From Heterodera schachtii (Eukaryota; Nematoda; Chromadorea; Rhabditida; Heteroderidae): DNA of 64,000 bases. The translations under genes and the position numbers were made by a program. Every line of letters starts with the position of its first letter. The first letter of the stretch is position 1. Below, piece after piece: positions 34,149 to 46,296 of this stretch. The DNA is taken from the NCBI GenBank assembly GCA_023374025.1, contig SIJG01000001.1, forward strand, positions 4,718,828 through 4,782,827, in the 5' to 3' direction. Below the pieces are notes generated by a model. The model had not been told where the DNA came from. It did no database searches and saw nothing but the letters and a program-made list of their open reading frames with translations.

Positions 34149-36570
34149 TCGGAGAAATAAACCCTAAGAAAAAAGGCAAATCGAAATTTGAATTTGAATT
34201 TTCGAAATTAAATCGACAGAAAAGTCCCTCCCTCGCCATCAGTGGCATTTTGCCAATGTTTTGCCCTTTTCCTTTGTCCGCTGAATACATTTGAATTCGC
34301 CCACCAATTAACAAACAATTAATTAAAAATTAATCCCCTCAGAGAGACAATGGAAATTCCCAGGACAAAAGGCTAATAATGATGCCATTGCAAGAAGAAA
34401 TTAACCATTTAATTTCCGTTCTTTTGAAAAATGAGTTAAAAAATGGCACGGGAATTGGAGAAGAAAAAGAGTTGGAGAGAGAACAAACAGATTGGAAGAG
34501 TGAATGAAAGAGTACGACGGACGGATTTGCGGCGCGAAGAAAATGACGGCACAGAGAGACGACTGATGGGAGAGAAGGGCATAATCCCGGGGATTATTGG
34601 GGGGGGGGGGGGGGAAATACGCCCGGGGGAGGGCATTCTGATTCATTGGGGGGAGGCAAACACTTTAATAGGGATGAAGCACTAGGAGGGAAGAGGAGAC
34701 CTATGGAGTTTAATACGGAGTTTAAGAGTCGGTGGGAGGGAATGGGCGACACAAAGAACCGAAGCCAAACCATGGCCAAGGGAAGGGAAAAAAGAGAATT
34801 GCGGGGGGGGGGGGGGAGGACAAAGAACAATTTGGCACCGAATTACACAATTTGACAGGACAGTTCATGGTGGACTGTTTGTTTTGGGTGCCTTAAACGG
34901 TGCCTTGGTTGGTCACTTCGATGATGCCATTCATTCGTTCCTTCGTCCTTCGGAATGTGTCCCTATGAAAATGTTGCCGGCGGACAAACTCTCCGCCCCC
35001 TCCCCGCGGGCGATGACTTTTGGCACATTCCGTCAAAGGCATAAAAAGTGCCGTGAAACTGTGGCCATTGTTTCGACGCCAATTCGAGAAAGAATTTGCA
35101 AAAAGCGAAAAGGCATCGTCAGATTAATTAATGGTGAAGGAAGAAAAAAGACAAATGGCAAAGAAATGATGGCAATGGTCGGGGAAATTGAAAATTAAAT
35201 TAAAAAATGGAAATTATTAAAATTACCTTTTATTGAAAATTGTGAATTTTTTTTGATTTGGATTTTATTTTTATTTTTCAGTATTAAGGGCAAAAATAAG
35301 AAAAAGAACCTAATTAGCAGGGCAAAGCTGTGTTTTACGTCAGCAACACAAGACAACGGTCAATTTACATATGAAGTCTTTTGAATGGCACAAAAAAATG
35401 CAAATTTATCAAAAAAATAAATAAAAAACAGACATTTTTAAAATGGAATTTTAAAAAAATAAAGATTTACTTTAATTTTCATTCCGAAAAATGGACATTT
35501 TCAAAATGAATTTAAAAAATGAAACATATTATTAAAACGGATGAATATTATCTGTGATTTTTTGTTGAAGAGTTAATCCGTTAATGGAAGGCACAGACAA
35601 ATTTTGACGAGGGGAGGAAAAAATGAATTAAAATTATTTGAAAATGAGAACTAAAATGCTGACACATTGATAGTGTTGCAAATTTGGCACATTTTGCACT
35701 TCCGTCGCCCGTTTTTTGACTTTCATTTTGCCAAGATAATCAGCCGAGGATTTTGATGGATTCACTTGGAATTTGGGGGATTAATGTCGTCTAAATCCCA
35801 AGACGGTTAATACAAAATGCAAATCGCAAAAGCATTGATACTTTCTCGTCGTCATTTTCCCAAGGAGAAGAAACGAACAAAAAATGCAAACGACGGAATG
35901 CGAAGGATCGGAAAAAAGCTGAAATACGGTCGACCGAATAGTGCCAAATGAATACGATAATCCAAATCGCATACTGTAGCGACCAAATTGTTGTTTCTTT
36001 AAAAAACTTGGAATAGAAAAAGGGATTTCGTGATTTATTTAAAATATTTATGCTCGTAAATTCTCCGTTTGTTTTGCAAATGTTCGCCCATTTTCTCCCT
36101 CATTTTCCAGGCAAAAACATAAACAATTAAAAGTGCCGCTTTTCGCCATCTCCTCAATTTAAAAAAATTAACAACATCCGCCCTGATTTCCTTCTCAATT
36201 ATCCGATGATTGTTTAGCATTTGGCCGGAAATCGTCCCTTTCATTGGCATTATTTTTCGCTTTTCATTCATTCGATTCACTGATTTTAATTTCTGAATTA
36301 TATTTTTGGCATTTTTATTTTTCTCCAAAGATTTCATATTCTCGTTACAAAAGAAAAAATTAGAAAGAAACGGCAAAATGCGAAGGAAAACCGGGCCAAA
36401 AAACAAAAAAAACATTTATTAGTTTTAATGAATTTTAATTTTTTTATTTGGCATTTTTTCTGAGTTTATTAAAAATTTAAAACATTTATGCCTTTTCGAA
36501 TTCTTTCTTAAAAACAGAAATTTGTGGTCAAAATGAGATCAATCAATGGCTGCTTCTCCCCGCCTTTCGC
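34149..36570. other. Intergenic region within the neuropeptide cluster
   Basis: Contains G runs near 34598 and 34804 and two open frames without recognisable similarity: 34884-35198 (+) and 36035-36415 (-, hydrophobic start, basic tail). Neither has supporting splice or family evidence. The rest is AT-rich. Confidence 0.45.
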
Positions 36571-37232
36571 TTATCGTCGGCCAAATCCGACATTAAACAA
36601 ATTTCTGTCCAATCGCTTCGGGGAAATGCCGGCCGCTTCCCATCCGCCGCTGGTCGGAGCCACAACGCGCGGAATTGGTGGTTGGCACCGAAGTTGGCAT
36701 TCTGTTAAGGCGGGGGGGGGGGGAGTTCAATTAGCCTTCTTCGAATTCCCTTACCATTCGCTCGCCACTGCCGTCACTGATCGACATTCGCTTGCCAAAA
36801 CTCATCCGAAAAGCATTCCGATCGATGTCCAACGGACGCGGGACGGAAGAACGAAGCGCAGGGAATGGCAAAAGCAAAGCCTGGGAGGAAAAGCGGCAAT
36901 TATTGGCTTATTAAGCCATTTGTTGGCCTTACCGCGTTGCGCTTGCCGAAACTCATCCGAAAAGCATTTCTGTCCATTTTGAAGCTCAGTGGGACGGTGC
37001 CGTCGCGCATCTCTCTTTTGGCCATTACAAATTCCTGAAAAAATGCTCTTCTTAGCAGAAGATGGGCCATGTGCCAAAGAATGCGCATGACATTCATTCA
37101 TTTTGATAAATGCCAATTCAAAAGTGCCCTTCTCCGTTCCCTTGGTTTTACCTTTTCGCAATTTGCCATTCTCAAAATCAGCAGCTGAACACCGACGGCG
37201 AACAGAAGGGACAAAGCGAAGGAGCAGCGCAT
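36571..37232 (-). CDS. NLP-1-like neuropeptide precursor, copy C
   Basis: The start at 37232-37230 opens a signal peptide (MRCSFALSLLFAVGVQLLIL). Exons: 37232-37152, 37034-36933, about 36878-36780 and a last exon of about 36705-36571. Peptide 1 is KMDRNAFRMSFG-KR in exon 2, peptide 2 is LDIDRNAFRMSFG-KR in exon 3, and peptide 3 is LDRNLFNVGFG-RR directly before the stop at 36571. Exon 3 also has an open continuation to a nearby stop, so the last junction is less certain. Peptide 3 parallels LDRNLYNIGFG at the end of copy B, which shows that copies B and C derive from one duplicated gene. Confidence 0.8.
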
Positions 37233-39099
37233 CGAACGAAGAAAAAATGAGAATAATTAATCTATTAATTTGTTAAAATGAAATTTGCCGGGGGAATTAT
37301 AAGAAATTGGCATATTCTTTCATTTTTGAGACTAAGCTTTGATCGGAAGCACATTATTGTAAAGTGAAGTGATAATTATGCCTCAGGGAATTAATTCATT
37401 TTTAGGTTAATAATTGGCACTACGGCAAAATATTTACGAAAGTCAAAAAGTGTGGGAGTAATTTATGGTTCTAAAATTAGTATTTTTTGTCATTTTAATA
37501 AAAATAAATAAATTTAAATTTTAAAAAGAAAATAATAACGAAAGATTCCTTCCAGACAAAATTATTGACCAGCGGACGATCCCCGCGGCGGTGTCATTTT
37601 CAAATTTGAAATGACACAAACGGACATTTCCACTGAGAAATTGCGTGAGGGCATGGGAAAATTGACAAAAAATTCTGACAAATTTTGGTAAAGGAAATTC
37701 ATAAAAAGAAAAGAAAATATTCTAAAATTCAAAAAGAAATCGCAACGAGAAAAGGACTGTAATCGGAAAAGGAAGGGAAAGGAAGGAAAAGGAAGGGAAA
37801 AGGAAGGGAAAAGGAAGGGAAAAGGAAGGGAACGGAAAAAAGGAAGGGAAAAGGAAGGGACTGTAGTCCGTCGAATTGGTGCCTTCCCCGGCGTCCCCCC
37901 CCCCCCGGCAATGCCGCCCCCAAAGTGTTGTGAGCCCAGCAGAATTAATTAGAAAAAGCATTTAAAATTGAACTTTGAGCTTTCAAAAAGAAGAGAAACG
38001 ACCATTGCAAATGAACTGGAAAAGTACAAAATTTGCATATTTTCACTTTTAAATATTAGCCGCCGTCCGCCGTTCGTTCGTTTGCGTGCGATTTTCGTTG
38101 GGGGACAAAGGGAGGGGGGGGGGGGGAGAAGCGGAAACGGAAATTGCAAAAAACATCCCTCTAAATCTTGGAGATAAAAAAATGTATTTTAATTAACTTC
38201 TCTTTATAATTTCCTGACAAAAGAGATTTATAATCAATTAATTGCTCTAATTACTTTAATTAACTCATTATTTGATAAATTAATTTGCATATTTTGCCAT
38301 CATTTTCAATGCCCCCGGAGGGGATGAGTCCGTTAATTACTATCGGAAAATTAATTAAGGTATTATTTAAAAAGATTCAACTGTTCTTCCTATTAATCAC
38401 TATTGCTTCCCCACACCGCCAAAATGACCCCCCGCTGAGACAGAATGCCATTTCAGATGAATAAGGAAATGGCATGGCACCATCGAAAGCAAACACAACG
38501 CCAAAAATCATTGCCACCGACAAATTGGGCTCAAATTGCCGGAAGGAAAATTGTGCCGACATCAAAGGCAAACAAAGTGAAAAATAATTAATGGAAAATG
38601 AAACATTTTACAAAATATAGCAAAAAAAAAAGGCGGGAGGAATGCTGTGATTTAAAATAATAATTTTATTTGAAATATAGTTGTACTCTTTATCGGCAAA
38701 ATATCACATAAATACAATATTAAAACATGGGAAAGTACAGTAATTAAAAAAGAAGGTTATGGTAGCACAACCCAATGGTATACGGTTAAGAGGGATGAGA
38801 CGAATACGGTAATTGCCTCATATCACAAGAGAATGAAGAGGCGATTAGGTTGTAGTTGATGAAAGCAGGGTAAAGCATAACAACAGTAGAATAGACAGCA
38901 CAATAATAAAATATGATTCTGAAGAAATAACCCATACCATAAGCAATTAATGTTGGCCAATGATCAGAAACAAAAAGCATTGCCAATTTGCCATTTTTTG
39001 TCACTTTATCCGATCAATTACCCCCTCCCCCCTAATTTGTGCCAATTTTCCCCTCCAATTTGTCTGATCAGTATATCCCTGCTGCTTCTGCTGGGCTGA
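37233..39099. other. Intergenic region with GGAAGG repeat
   Basis: AT-rich. Holds a GGAAGGGAAAA minisatellite at about 37766-37858, C and G runs near 37897 and 38116, and a small open frame at 38377-38571 (-) with a CLSGGSFWRC motif. None is supported as a gene. The right end joins the CAP gene 3' side. Confidence 0.45.
37766..37858. repeat. GGAAGGGAAAA minisatellite
   Basis: About eight imperfect units of 11 bases in purine-rich DNA. Confidence 0.85.
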
Positions 39100-41262
39100 T
39101 CACACTCGCCTCATCAGCGGCAGCACATTCTCCGTGTAGCCATTGCCCGGGTACGCTTGGTTGCCGATCGGGTCGTACCGAATGTCCACGTAGAACATCC
39201 ACGCTTGCGGCCGATTGTACCCGTAGCCATAGGCGTAAGGAACGCATGGGCCGGCGCCGGAGGAGAGGGCCTAAAGCAAAAAATGTAATTGCAAACCAAC
39301 CGATGGAAAATTAAAAGTCGGCTCGTTAGTCCGGATTAAACGGATTGCCGCGGGGTGTGCCATGTCTTCGCCAATTGGTCACCTGAATGGACACGCCGAC
39401 TCCGATGCGCCGCGAGCCGCGCCACAACATTTGCGTGTAATGGTAAGCGTTTGGGTCGGGGCTGGCGGGGAAGGCGTAGCGCATGTAATTGCGCCCTTCG
39501 ATGTAAAATGATTTCATCACCGCCTCGGCCATCGTTTCGGGCGTGGACAGAAAGGGCTCAGTGCTGGCGAAGTAGAAAAGGTTCTCTCCTCCATGCCTGC
39601 AAATGGTTGCTTTTGATTTCAATGATCACAAAGGGACAGTGCCTGAGCTCGTGAACCAAACATGAGCCGGAACGCGCCAATCCGTCGGCCCACCGCGCGG
39701 CGCCAACTTCACTGAACGAGTCGGGCACGAGCCCATCCGTGCCATGCATCCACCGGTAACGGTTGTTAATTTGGACAATCTTAAAACGGACATTTTGGAT
39801 AATTAATTTGTAAATTAATATTAAATTAATTGAAACAGCTGATCACATCAATCATTTTCCCGTTCAACCATTAAAGAATGTTTTTTTATGACAATACTTA
39901 AGATTAATGAGTTTCGTTGAATCTCCCACCCCACCCCCTTTTCCCTTTTTCTCCCTCTCGCACTTCTCGTGTCGCCTCCCTCTCCCTCTTTCCCCTTCCT
40001 GCCCGCCCCGCTCCTACTCTTCTGCACCTTTTCCCCTCTGTCTTCCCCTCTCTCCCTCCCACTCGCCTTACCCCTCTCCCCTTCCTGTCGCCCTCCCTCT
40101 CCTCTTCCCTCGCTTCCCCCTCTGCCCATTTCACCTTCCTGTCTCCCCCCCCCCCTCTCTTCTCTCTCTCCCCCTCTCCCCTTCCTGTCGCCCTCCCTCT
40201 CCTCTTCCCTCGCTTCCCCCTCTGCCCATTTCCCCTTCCTGTCCCCCCTCCCCGACCCCCTCCTACTCTTCTTCCCCCCCCCCTTTCCCCTCTCTCTCTT
40301 CCCCTCCCCTGTCGACCTTCGTCTTTCCCGCCCCATCCTTCCCAAATTCTTCCGGTGGCCAAAGATTGCAAATTAAATGACCAACAAAAACTCAGAAAGT
40401 TATGAATGTGTAAAAATGGGTGGCCGAGGCCAATGATGACGCGAAATGCGCGACAGATCATAGAATAATTCAGACAGTGACTGATCACCAAAGTCAACAA
40501 CAGTGAAAGGAAAGAGACAGACGAAGGCGCAGAAGAGAATGGGAAAGGCAATGAGAGAAAATCGGAGAGATTTCCCGGGGGATTTTTGTTGGATCGCCCG
40601 CCGATTGCCTTTTTCTGATCAGCACTCTCAAAGAGTTCTTCTGCTGAGCGGACCACTCATTATTTTGAATAATTTTCATTATGAACCAACCGCTCTTTTG
40701 AAGCGTTCTTTGTCGAATTGATTTGGATGAATTCGCTTTTCCCGCGCGTCCTTTTGGATGAATTGCCGAATTTGGTACCACTTAAAACGGCATAATTTGT
40801 ACTTTCTTCGAATGTTTGGCTCACATCGTCGCCCATCCGCGAAAGTTCCCACGGCTCCGAGCCGTACGCCGCGCCAAAAATGGACAAAGGCGGAGAAGTG
40901 ACCGGCGGACGGACGGTAATCTGCGACGGAGCGGCGGTTGAGTACCGCGGGGCATTGTTTATCCGACGGGACGCATATCGCGAAGAACTGCTGCCATATC
41001 CATAAGTGCCATAGCCGTAACTACGGTGGCCGTAGCTACCGTAGCCATAATTGCCGTAGCCGTAGATTGAGTATTTGTGCCTAAGATGGGGGGCACTGTT
41101 GGAGTGCCGTGCCACCGGAAATGTCGCGTTTCTCGCCCTTTTGTTTGGCATTGTGTTCGCCTGGAGGGATTTGAAACTGAAAAAGGAAACACTCACTTGG
41201 CATACCATTTGAAAGAAGAGAAGCGATGAAAGACAGAAGACAAAATGTGAAATAGAGATCAT
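39100..41262 (-). CDS. Secreted Gly/Tyr-rich CAP (SCP/TAPS) protein, venom-allergen-like
   Basis: The ATG 41262-41260 begins a signal peptide (MISISHFVFCLSSLLFFQMV). A Gly/Tyr-rich region follows (IYGYGNYGYGSYGHRSYGYG and on). A 46-nt intron then joins RMGDD to WYQIRQFIQKDAREKRI, and a long intron of about 860 nt joins FKRA to IVQINNRYRWMHGTDGLV. The CAP domain goes on with VGAARWADGLARSGSCLVHE, RHGGENLFYFAS, AYHYTQMLWRGSRRIGVG, and the last exon YVDIRYDPIGNQAY...ENVLPLMRRV before stop 39102-39100. The CAP landmarks HGGENL, HYTQMLW and the final GN...ENVLP are present. The HELR|HGGEN junction needs a GC donor. Secreted CAP proteins are used by plant- and animal-parasitic nematodes at the host interface, but free-living species have them too, so a parasitic role is inference. 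Confidence 0.82.
39930..40375. repeat. CT-rich low-complexity DNA with internal duplication
   Basis: Within the long intron of the CAP gene. It consists of CT and C-rich strings with a unit of about 100 bases duplicated (a TTCCTGTCGCCCTCCCTCTC start at about 40083 and again at about 40182). It gives long open frames on both strands with no protein character. These are compositional artefacts. Confidence 0.8.
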
Positions 41263-43773
41263 TTTGCTAAATGAAAATTCAGTTAAACAAATCTCCGCTG
41301 GTACGGCGCCATTCGAACAAATCGAAGCGAATTTAATTTTAAAAAAGTCATATCTTTTCCTTGACCCCCCCCTCCCCCAAATGTCCCACAATTGGCCTCT
41401 CTCCTCAAAAATTGGATATAATTTATGCAATTAATGTTCGGTTGGGGTGCCATCACCCCAAAAAAAAAGTAGAAAGATTTGTTTTGATCGGAAATCAGTG
41501 ATTTTAAGTTTAAATTGAGTTCGTTTTTGTATCCGTTGGGTGAATGTTTTGTTGACTTCCGTTTCGTCTGTGCATTTAAATGAAATGAAATGAATGAACT
41601 CGCGGCAAAAACAAAAGAAAAGAAAACCAATCAAAATTTGGTCGCGTCCCCCGGGGGCAAAAAAAAAAGTGAAAAGCAAATGGAAAGAGTGAGTATTTTC
41701 TGCTTTTTTTCGGTGTTCCGTCGTCGTCCCCCCGGGGGTCAAAACCTTTCGCACTTTGCCTAAACTCTGAAAGAAATGAAACTGAATTTATAGCAATTGC
41801 ATTTTGAGGGGCGGTGGACAGAGCAAAAGTCAACGAACGGTTTGGTGTTCCGTTTCAGCGCAACGACCTTTAACCCATGAGAATGAACAACAAAACGCAC
41901 CAGTCATTAAGAAACATTAAAGATTAAAACCCTTTTGAAGGAAACGATTAAAAAATTGCAAAATTAATAATAATTTAATAAAATAATTATTATAAATAGT
42001 TATATTTATTTTATATATTTTTATCTCTAACATAAAACAGCGCATTTTTACGAAAGTGATTTCATTAAATGAATGATTATTCCCTCTGGCAAAAAGTCCT
42101 GAGAAGGAAAGAAAGCTTTACACTTACAATTCAATTAAGTTTGAATGAGTGATGGCCAATTGGCAAAATTACACAAATACTTCCGATGTTTTAAAACAGC
42201 GAACCAAACAAAACAAACAAAAAGAAAATAAAAGAGAAAACATTGAAAATAAAAAGAAACAAAAGGAAATGGAAGCAAAAAAATGAATTCAAAATTGAAT
42301 TGAATTTTAATGTTTTACAATAAAAAGGGCCTCGATTTGGCTGAATTACGTCACAAATGAGCCAATGCAACTCTTTTCTTTGTGTGCGTTTGGCTTCGTT
42401 CGAATGCCTTTTATCCGCTGATTTGTGAATGGCCGATCTTTGGCCAGTTCATTCAGATGGGATTAATTAATTGGGAAGTGAGTGGAAACATTTGCGAGTG
42501 CCCCGAGGAATTTGGGAGGGGAATGATCAGCGGATGGACGCAACTCGCACCGATCACTCGGCTGAATCAACGAAGGGAGCAGTGATCTGAAAAAGGCGTT
42601 CGCATTTGCTGCATTTCCATTTAAATTTTCGGTTAATTTAAACGAAACATTTCTCTCCTTTTGCATTTAATTTCCATTCTCAGCAAATTAACTCAAAAAA
42701 AGAAAAGGAAATGAGTGAATTTTTCGAGAATGCCCAATGGAATTTTATGGGCAAAAAGCGATCATTGGGAAGTGATTGTGCATGTTCTGATCACTCAACT
42801 GTGCTCTCTCCCTCCAATCACTGATCATCGGGCAGACACTTCGCCCGTTCACTTTGCATTAATTGTAAAGAATTTGTTCGTAGTTACGTATTGGCAAAAA
42901 AAGAACAGTTGAATTCTTCTAATCTCTACTTGAATGTTATGCCAAATTAGGCTTCTTTTGTAATGAATCACCAGCGAACAAAAAAGGAAATGGACGCTTT
43001 ACTGAATCAATTGAATTCAAAATTTAATTAATTAATGCACTATGATAAAATGTTATTAAATTAATCTTTAAATTAAACTGTAAACTTCAATATCAATGAA
43101 CGACAGCGGAGTTTGGACCAACATGAGGGAATTCCTCTTTTTTAGGTCCCAGAAACGGCTTTAGTGTCTGAGCCTTTTTTTAAGTTTATTACCAGTGCAA
43201 ATGACCATCTATTCCAATTAAAAATTTAAACTCTTTCGTGAAATATTTATATATATTTTTTTAAATTATGACTGATTTTCCAGGACCCGGTTGACCTGGT
43301 TGGACCCGGTTAAAAATTGGACCTGACAATATCCAGCAGAGTCCGCACTCGGTTTCGCCCAAATACCCGGGCCCGTTAACCCTACCTTAATACCTTAAAT
43401 CCTAATATAGGTAAGTTTATTTGCAAATCATTTGAATTTGGCATTTTGTTTTTCCTTAGCTACTTTCTCTTCCTCTCTCTTCCCTATATCAGATAACAGA
43501 CAACTGACTGAAAATGAGTGAAATAACTTCAATGAAACTACCTAACTCATCCTCCACTGCTGATTAGCAATTTGCTTGCAAAGTCTGTTTTGTTATATTT
43601 TCCCATTGAATGTTAAACAATGTCAAGAATAAAAGAGTTAACGCTTATTTTACCTTTTTTTTCTCTTAATATTCCAATTATTTTTTTATTCATTTTTCAG
43701 ATTTTACAGTGTTTTCCAATTGTTTTTCCCCGTGCGTTTGTCTAATTAATGCTCCTACGGGTTGTGCTTCCCA
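41263..43773. other. Intergenic region without supported genes
   Basis: AT-rich with several short open frames that carry no family features. A GGACCCGGTT string occurs twice near 43282-43310 and may be part of a repeat. No promoter or RNA gene was recognised. Confidence 0.4.
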
Positions 43774-45699
43774 ATGACTGTCGTACCATCTGAACTCGGC
43801 TTAACCAACACATTGTCACCGTCTTCGCCTTTGTATTGCGTTACCCGCGAGTGCTCTTCGTCGTCTTTGTCCCCGTCAGCTCAACAGGTTTTGCATGGAA
43901 GGGACAGTTCAATTGTGAGTCCCGGTCATCTCTTATTCTTTTCTTTTTTTTCTATGTTCGAATTTGGAACAGTTCCCTTTTGTGTTCGCTGCTATTCGCA
44001 TTCATTTATTGTGCGTTTTACAAATAATATTCTGTTATGGTTTGTCAATCCTATGAAAATGATTATGGGAAGTCCTCCTCATCATCATTTGGCATCTTTT
44101 GACCCGCAGTTTAGCCCCCTCAATTACTTTTAAACTTTTCAAAGATTAATAACATTTAGAAAATTGGCAACATTTTAGTTCATTTGTAAAGGTCAACCAA
44201 TCGATGCGTGCCATTGAATTTCGGCATGAGTTCAAACTTCATTAAATGCGAAGAATTATCACGGTGTCACAACCCTTCATTTTCCATTTGTTATTTAAAA
44301 ATCAGTTTTTGACGTGAAGTAAGGTTGTCAATGTCGTGGGGTTCTCATCTTTCAATTAACAGTTCGACAACACTTTTTTTGAAATTCTATTAATCTTCAC
44401 ACGTAAATTTTGTAAAAAAAAAACATTATTGACTTATTGCCTTCAATTTAAAATCAATGAAAAGGGATTTTTATAATGCGATTCGTTTAATTGTAAGTCT
44501 TTATTTGGCGCTACAATTCATACGATCATAAAATAATTTTGACAACTTTAATGTAGAAGTATCCAATTAAACATTATTGGTATCACTCGATTTCTCTATT
44601 AGCCTGTAAAATTTCAGTATGTTTCCAAAAGTTATGACCTGAAATTCAAAAAAATTATTTTAATGAGCATTTTTGACCATAATTTTAAATCCTTAAGAAT
44701 TTTTTTCCGCCTTCGTTGACTAATAAGGGACTATTTGGGCTTTGAATGATAACAAGAATGTTTAATTTGGGTGCTTATAGAAAAAGTAATGGTGCATTTA
44801 AGTTGTCAAAATTATTTTATGGAAACTGCTTAGAGCCAGAGCCCTTATTTGTTTTTTAATTTGGGTATGATCAAAAGAAACGGATTATAGTTCCCAAATC
44901 TTTAAGATTGTTTATACAACAAATTCCAACTTTCAGGGAATGGAAAGACCCATCAACACTCGTCTCAAAAAAAGCACTTATAGCAATGCCAACAATGAAG
45001 AACTTTCCTATTTCGAGAGGAAGAGGAAAATGGCGGCCATTCATCAGAGACAGAAGAGCACCAATGGCACGGTTCACCACCAAATGCCTGAAAGACTCCA
45101 ATCGCTAGTTTCTGGCCATGAACATCTCGGGAATCCGGAAGTGATGGTTAGGGATTCTGAATTGCTTAAATCAAACATAAAACACTTGCGGGTCGGACTG
45201 CTCTAAATAATCTAATTTTCGTAACGTTTAGCGAATAACATAATTATAAATTATAGTAACAGATAATTATAAATTGAGTAACAGCATTCAAATCTAGGCC
45301 AAATGGGTGGCGTCATTTCTGCCAAAACCGGAGCCACCCCGCTTCTTTCGTCCGTTATGCGCACGTCTTGCACGGCAACAGCAGCGCCTACGCGAGGAGC
45401 AAGCAGCATGCACGCGTCGGTGCGAGGCTCGCATGGACGAAGTGCGCACTCGGCTAGCGATGTCAGTGAGCGAAGTGCGCGCGGAACAAAAGGCGATGCT
45501 GCGGGAGCTCAGACAGCAAAGGAAGCGCGGCGGAGAGCAAAAGAAAGGGGAGGAAAAGGGCGGAAGAGAAGAAAAGAAAAGGGAAGAAAGCGGAGGAAGA
45601 GAAAAGCAGCGGAAAGAAACGGAGGGCGGTGAGCAAAGGAACAACGCCTTGCGAAGTTCAAAATCTGAAAGTGATTTTATGTGTTTATTGCTCACCTAA
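43774..45699 (+). CDS. Unrecognised protein with charged coiled coil
   Basis: Three phase-0 exons join cleanly: 43774-43914, 44937-45146 and 45298-45699, giving about 250 residues. Exon 1 is Ser-rich (CVTRECSSSSLSPSAQQV). Exon 2 contains ELSYFERKRKMAAIHQRQK and is basic. Exon 3 starts AKWVASFLPKPEPPRFFRPL and turns into a long helix (ARLARQQQRLREEQAACTRR) followed by a Lys/Glu/Gly-rich tail, ending SKSESDFMCLLLT. No family was recognised. The phase-compatible GT-AG junctions and the drop in stop codons support a real gene. Upstream exons may exist. A nuclear or cytoskeletal role cannot be decided. Confidence 0.55.
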
Positions 45700-45790
45700 A
45701 TTATTATTTCTTATCATAGTCATTTTCGGAGGTTTTTGAGGACCAATAACTTTTGTCAATTTTATTTTGTCCAAAAATTCTTTCGGATAT

Positions 45791-45977
45791 ATTATTTACA
45801 TTGCCTAGAAGAACCGATTGGTGTATATATTCCGGACCATAATGTTTTCGTACGAATGGATATGCAACAAAAAAGGGTAATTGTATTCAAAAATTATTAT
45901 GTTTATTTTTTAATTAATCCCTTTCAATGTTTGACAAAACCGTAGGTTATAATTAGGACAGGGAATTATATCTATTA
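45791..45977 (+). CDS. Candidate two-exon fragment
   Basis: After a TTGCCTAG acceptor, EPIGVYIPDHNVFVRMDMQQ is open, and joining at an AAAAAG|GGTAAT or nearby donor to VIIRTGNYIY, after CCGTAG near 45944, gives an end. It could be an extra exon pair of an unrecognised gene, but no upstream exon was found. Low support. Confidence 0.2.
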
Positions 45978-46032
45978 AAACCTGGAATATTAATAGATAT
46001 TTACTAAAAGGTCCGAAATATTGAGCAAGAAT

Positions 46033-46296
46033 CTAAGGAAAGTACTTTTGGGTTTTGGGGCCTGGATTTGAACTGAAAAAAAACAACAACAAGGACGCGC
46101 AGAATTTTGTGAGAGTTCCTCTGGCGCTAAGATGCCAAAAATGATGGCGCATATTCACTTGAAGAAACCTTAACTCAAATTGTGGCATTTATGCCCCCCA
46201 TATAATTTGGCACGTAGTTTTTGCAATTCTGCGCGTTCTTTGGTGTTATTTAATAAATTTGAATCTAGGCCCCAAAACCGAAAAGTACCTTTAAGG
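46033..46296. mobile_element. Inverted-repeat element (MITE-like)
   Basis: Left arm TTTTGGGTTTTGGGGCCTGG at about 46047-46066 and right arm containing CTAGGCCCCAAAACCGAAAA are reverse complements with few differences. The symmetry continues inward through GGACGCGCAGAATT near 46094 and AATTCTGCGCGTTC near 46226. The element is about 264 bp and has no coding capacity. Target duplications were not identified. Confidence 0.6.

Noticed and set aside
36035..36415. 126-codon minus-strand frame with hydrophobic start
   Set aside because: No splice support and no recognisable family; AT-rich codon use like noncoding DNA. Kept only as a remark.
39904..40656. Long Arg/Glu/Gly-rich and Pro/Ser-rich frames on both strands
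   Set aside because: They arise from the CT-rich repeat in the CAP gene intron. Both strands and several frames are open at once, and no family features are present.
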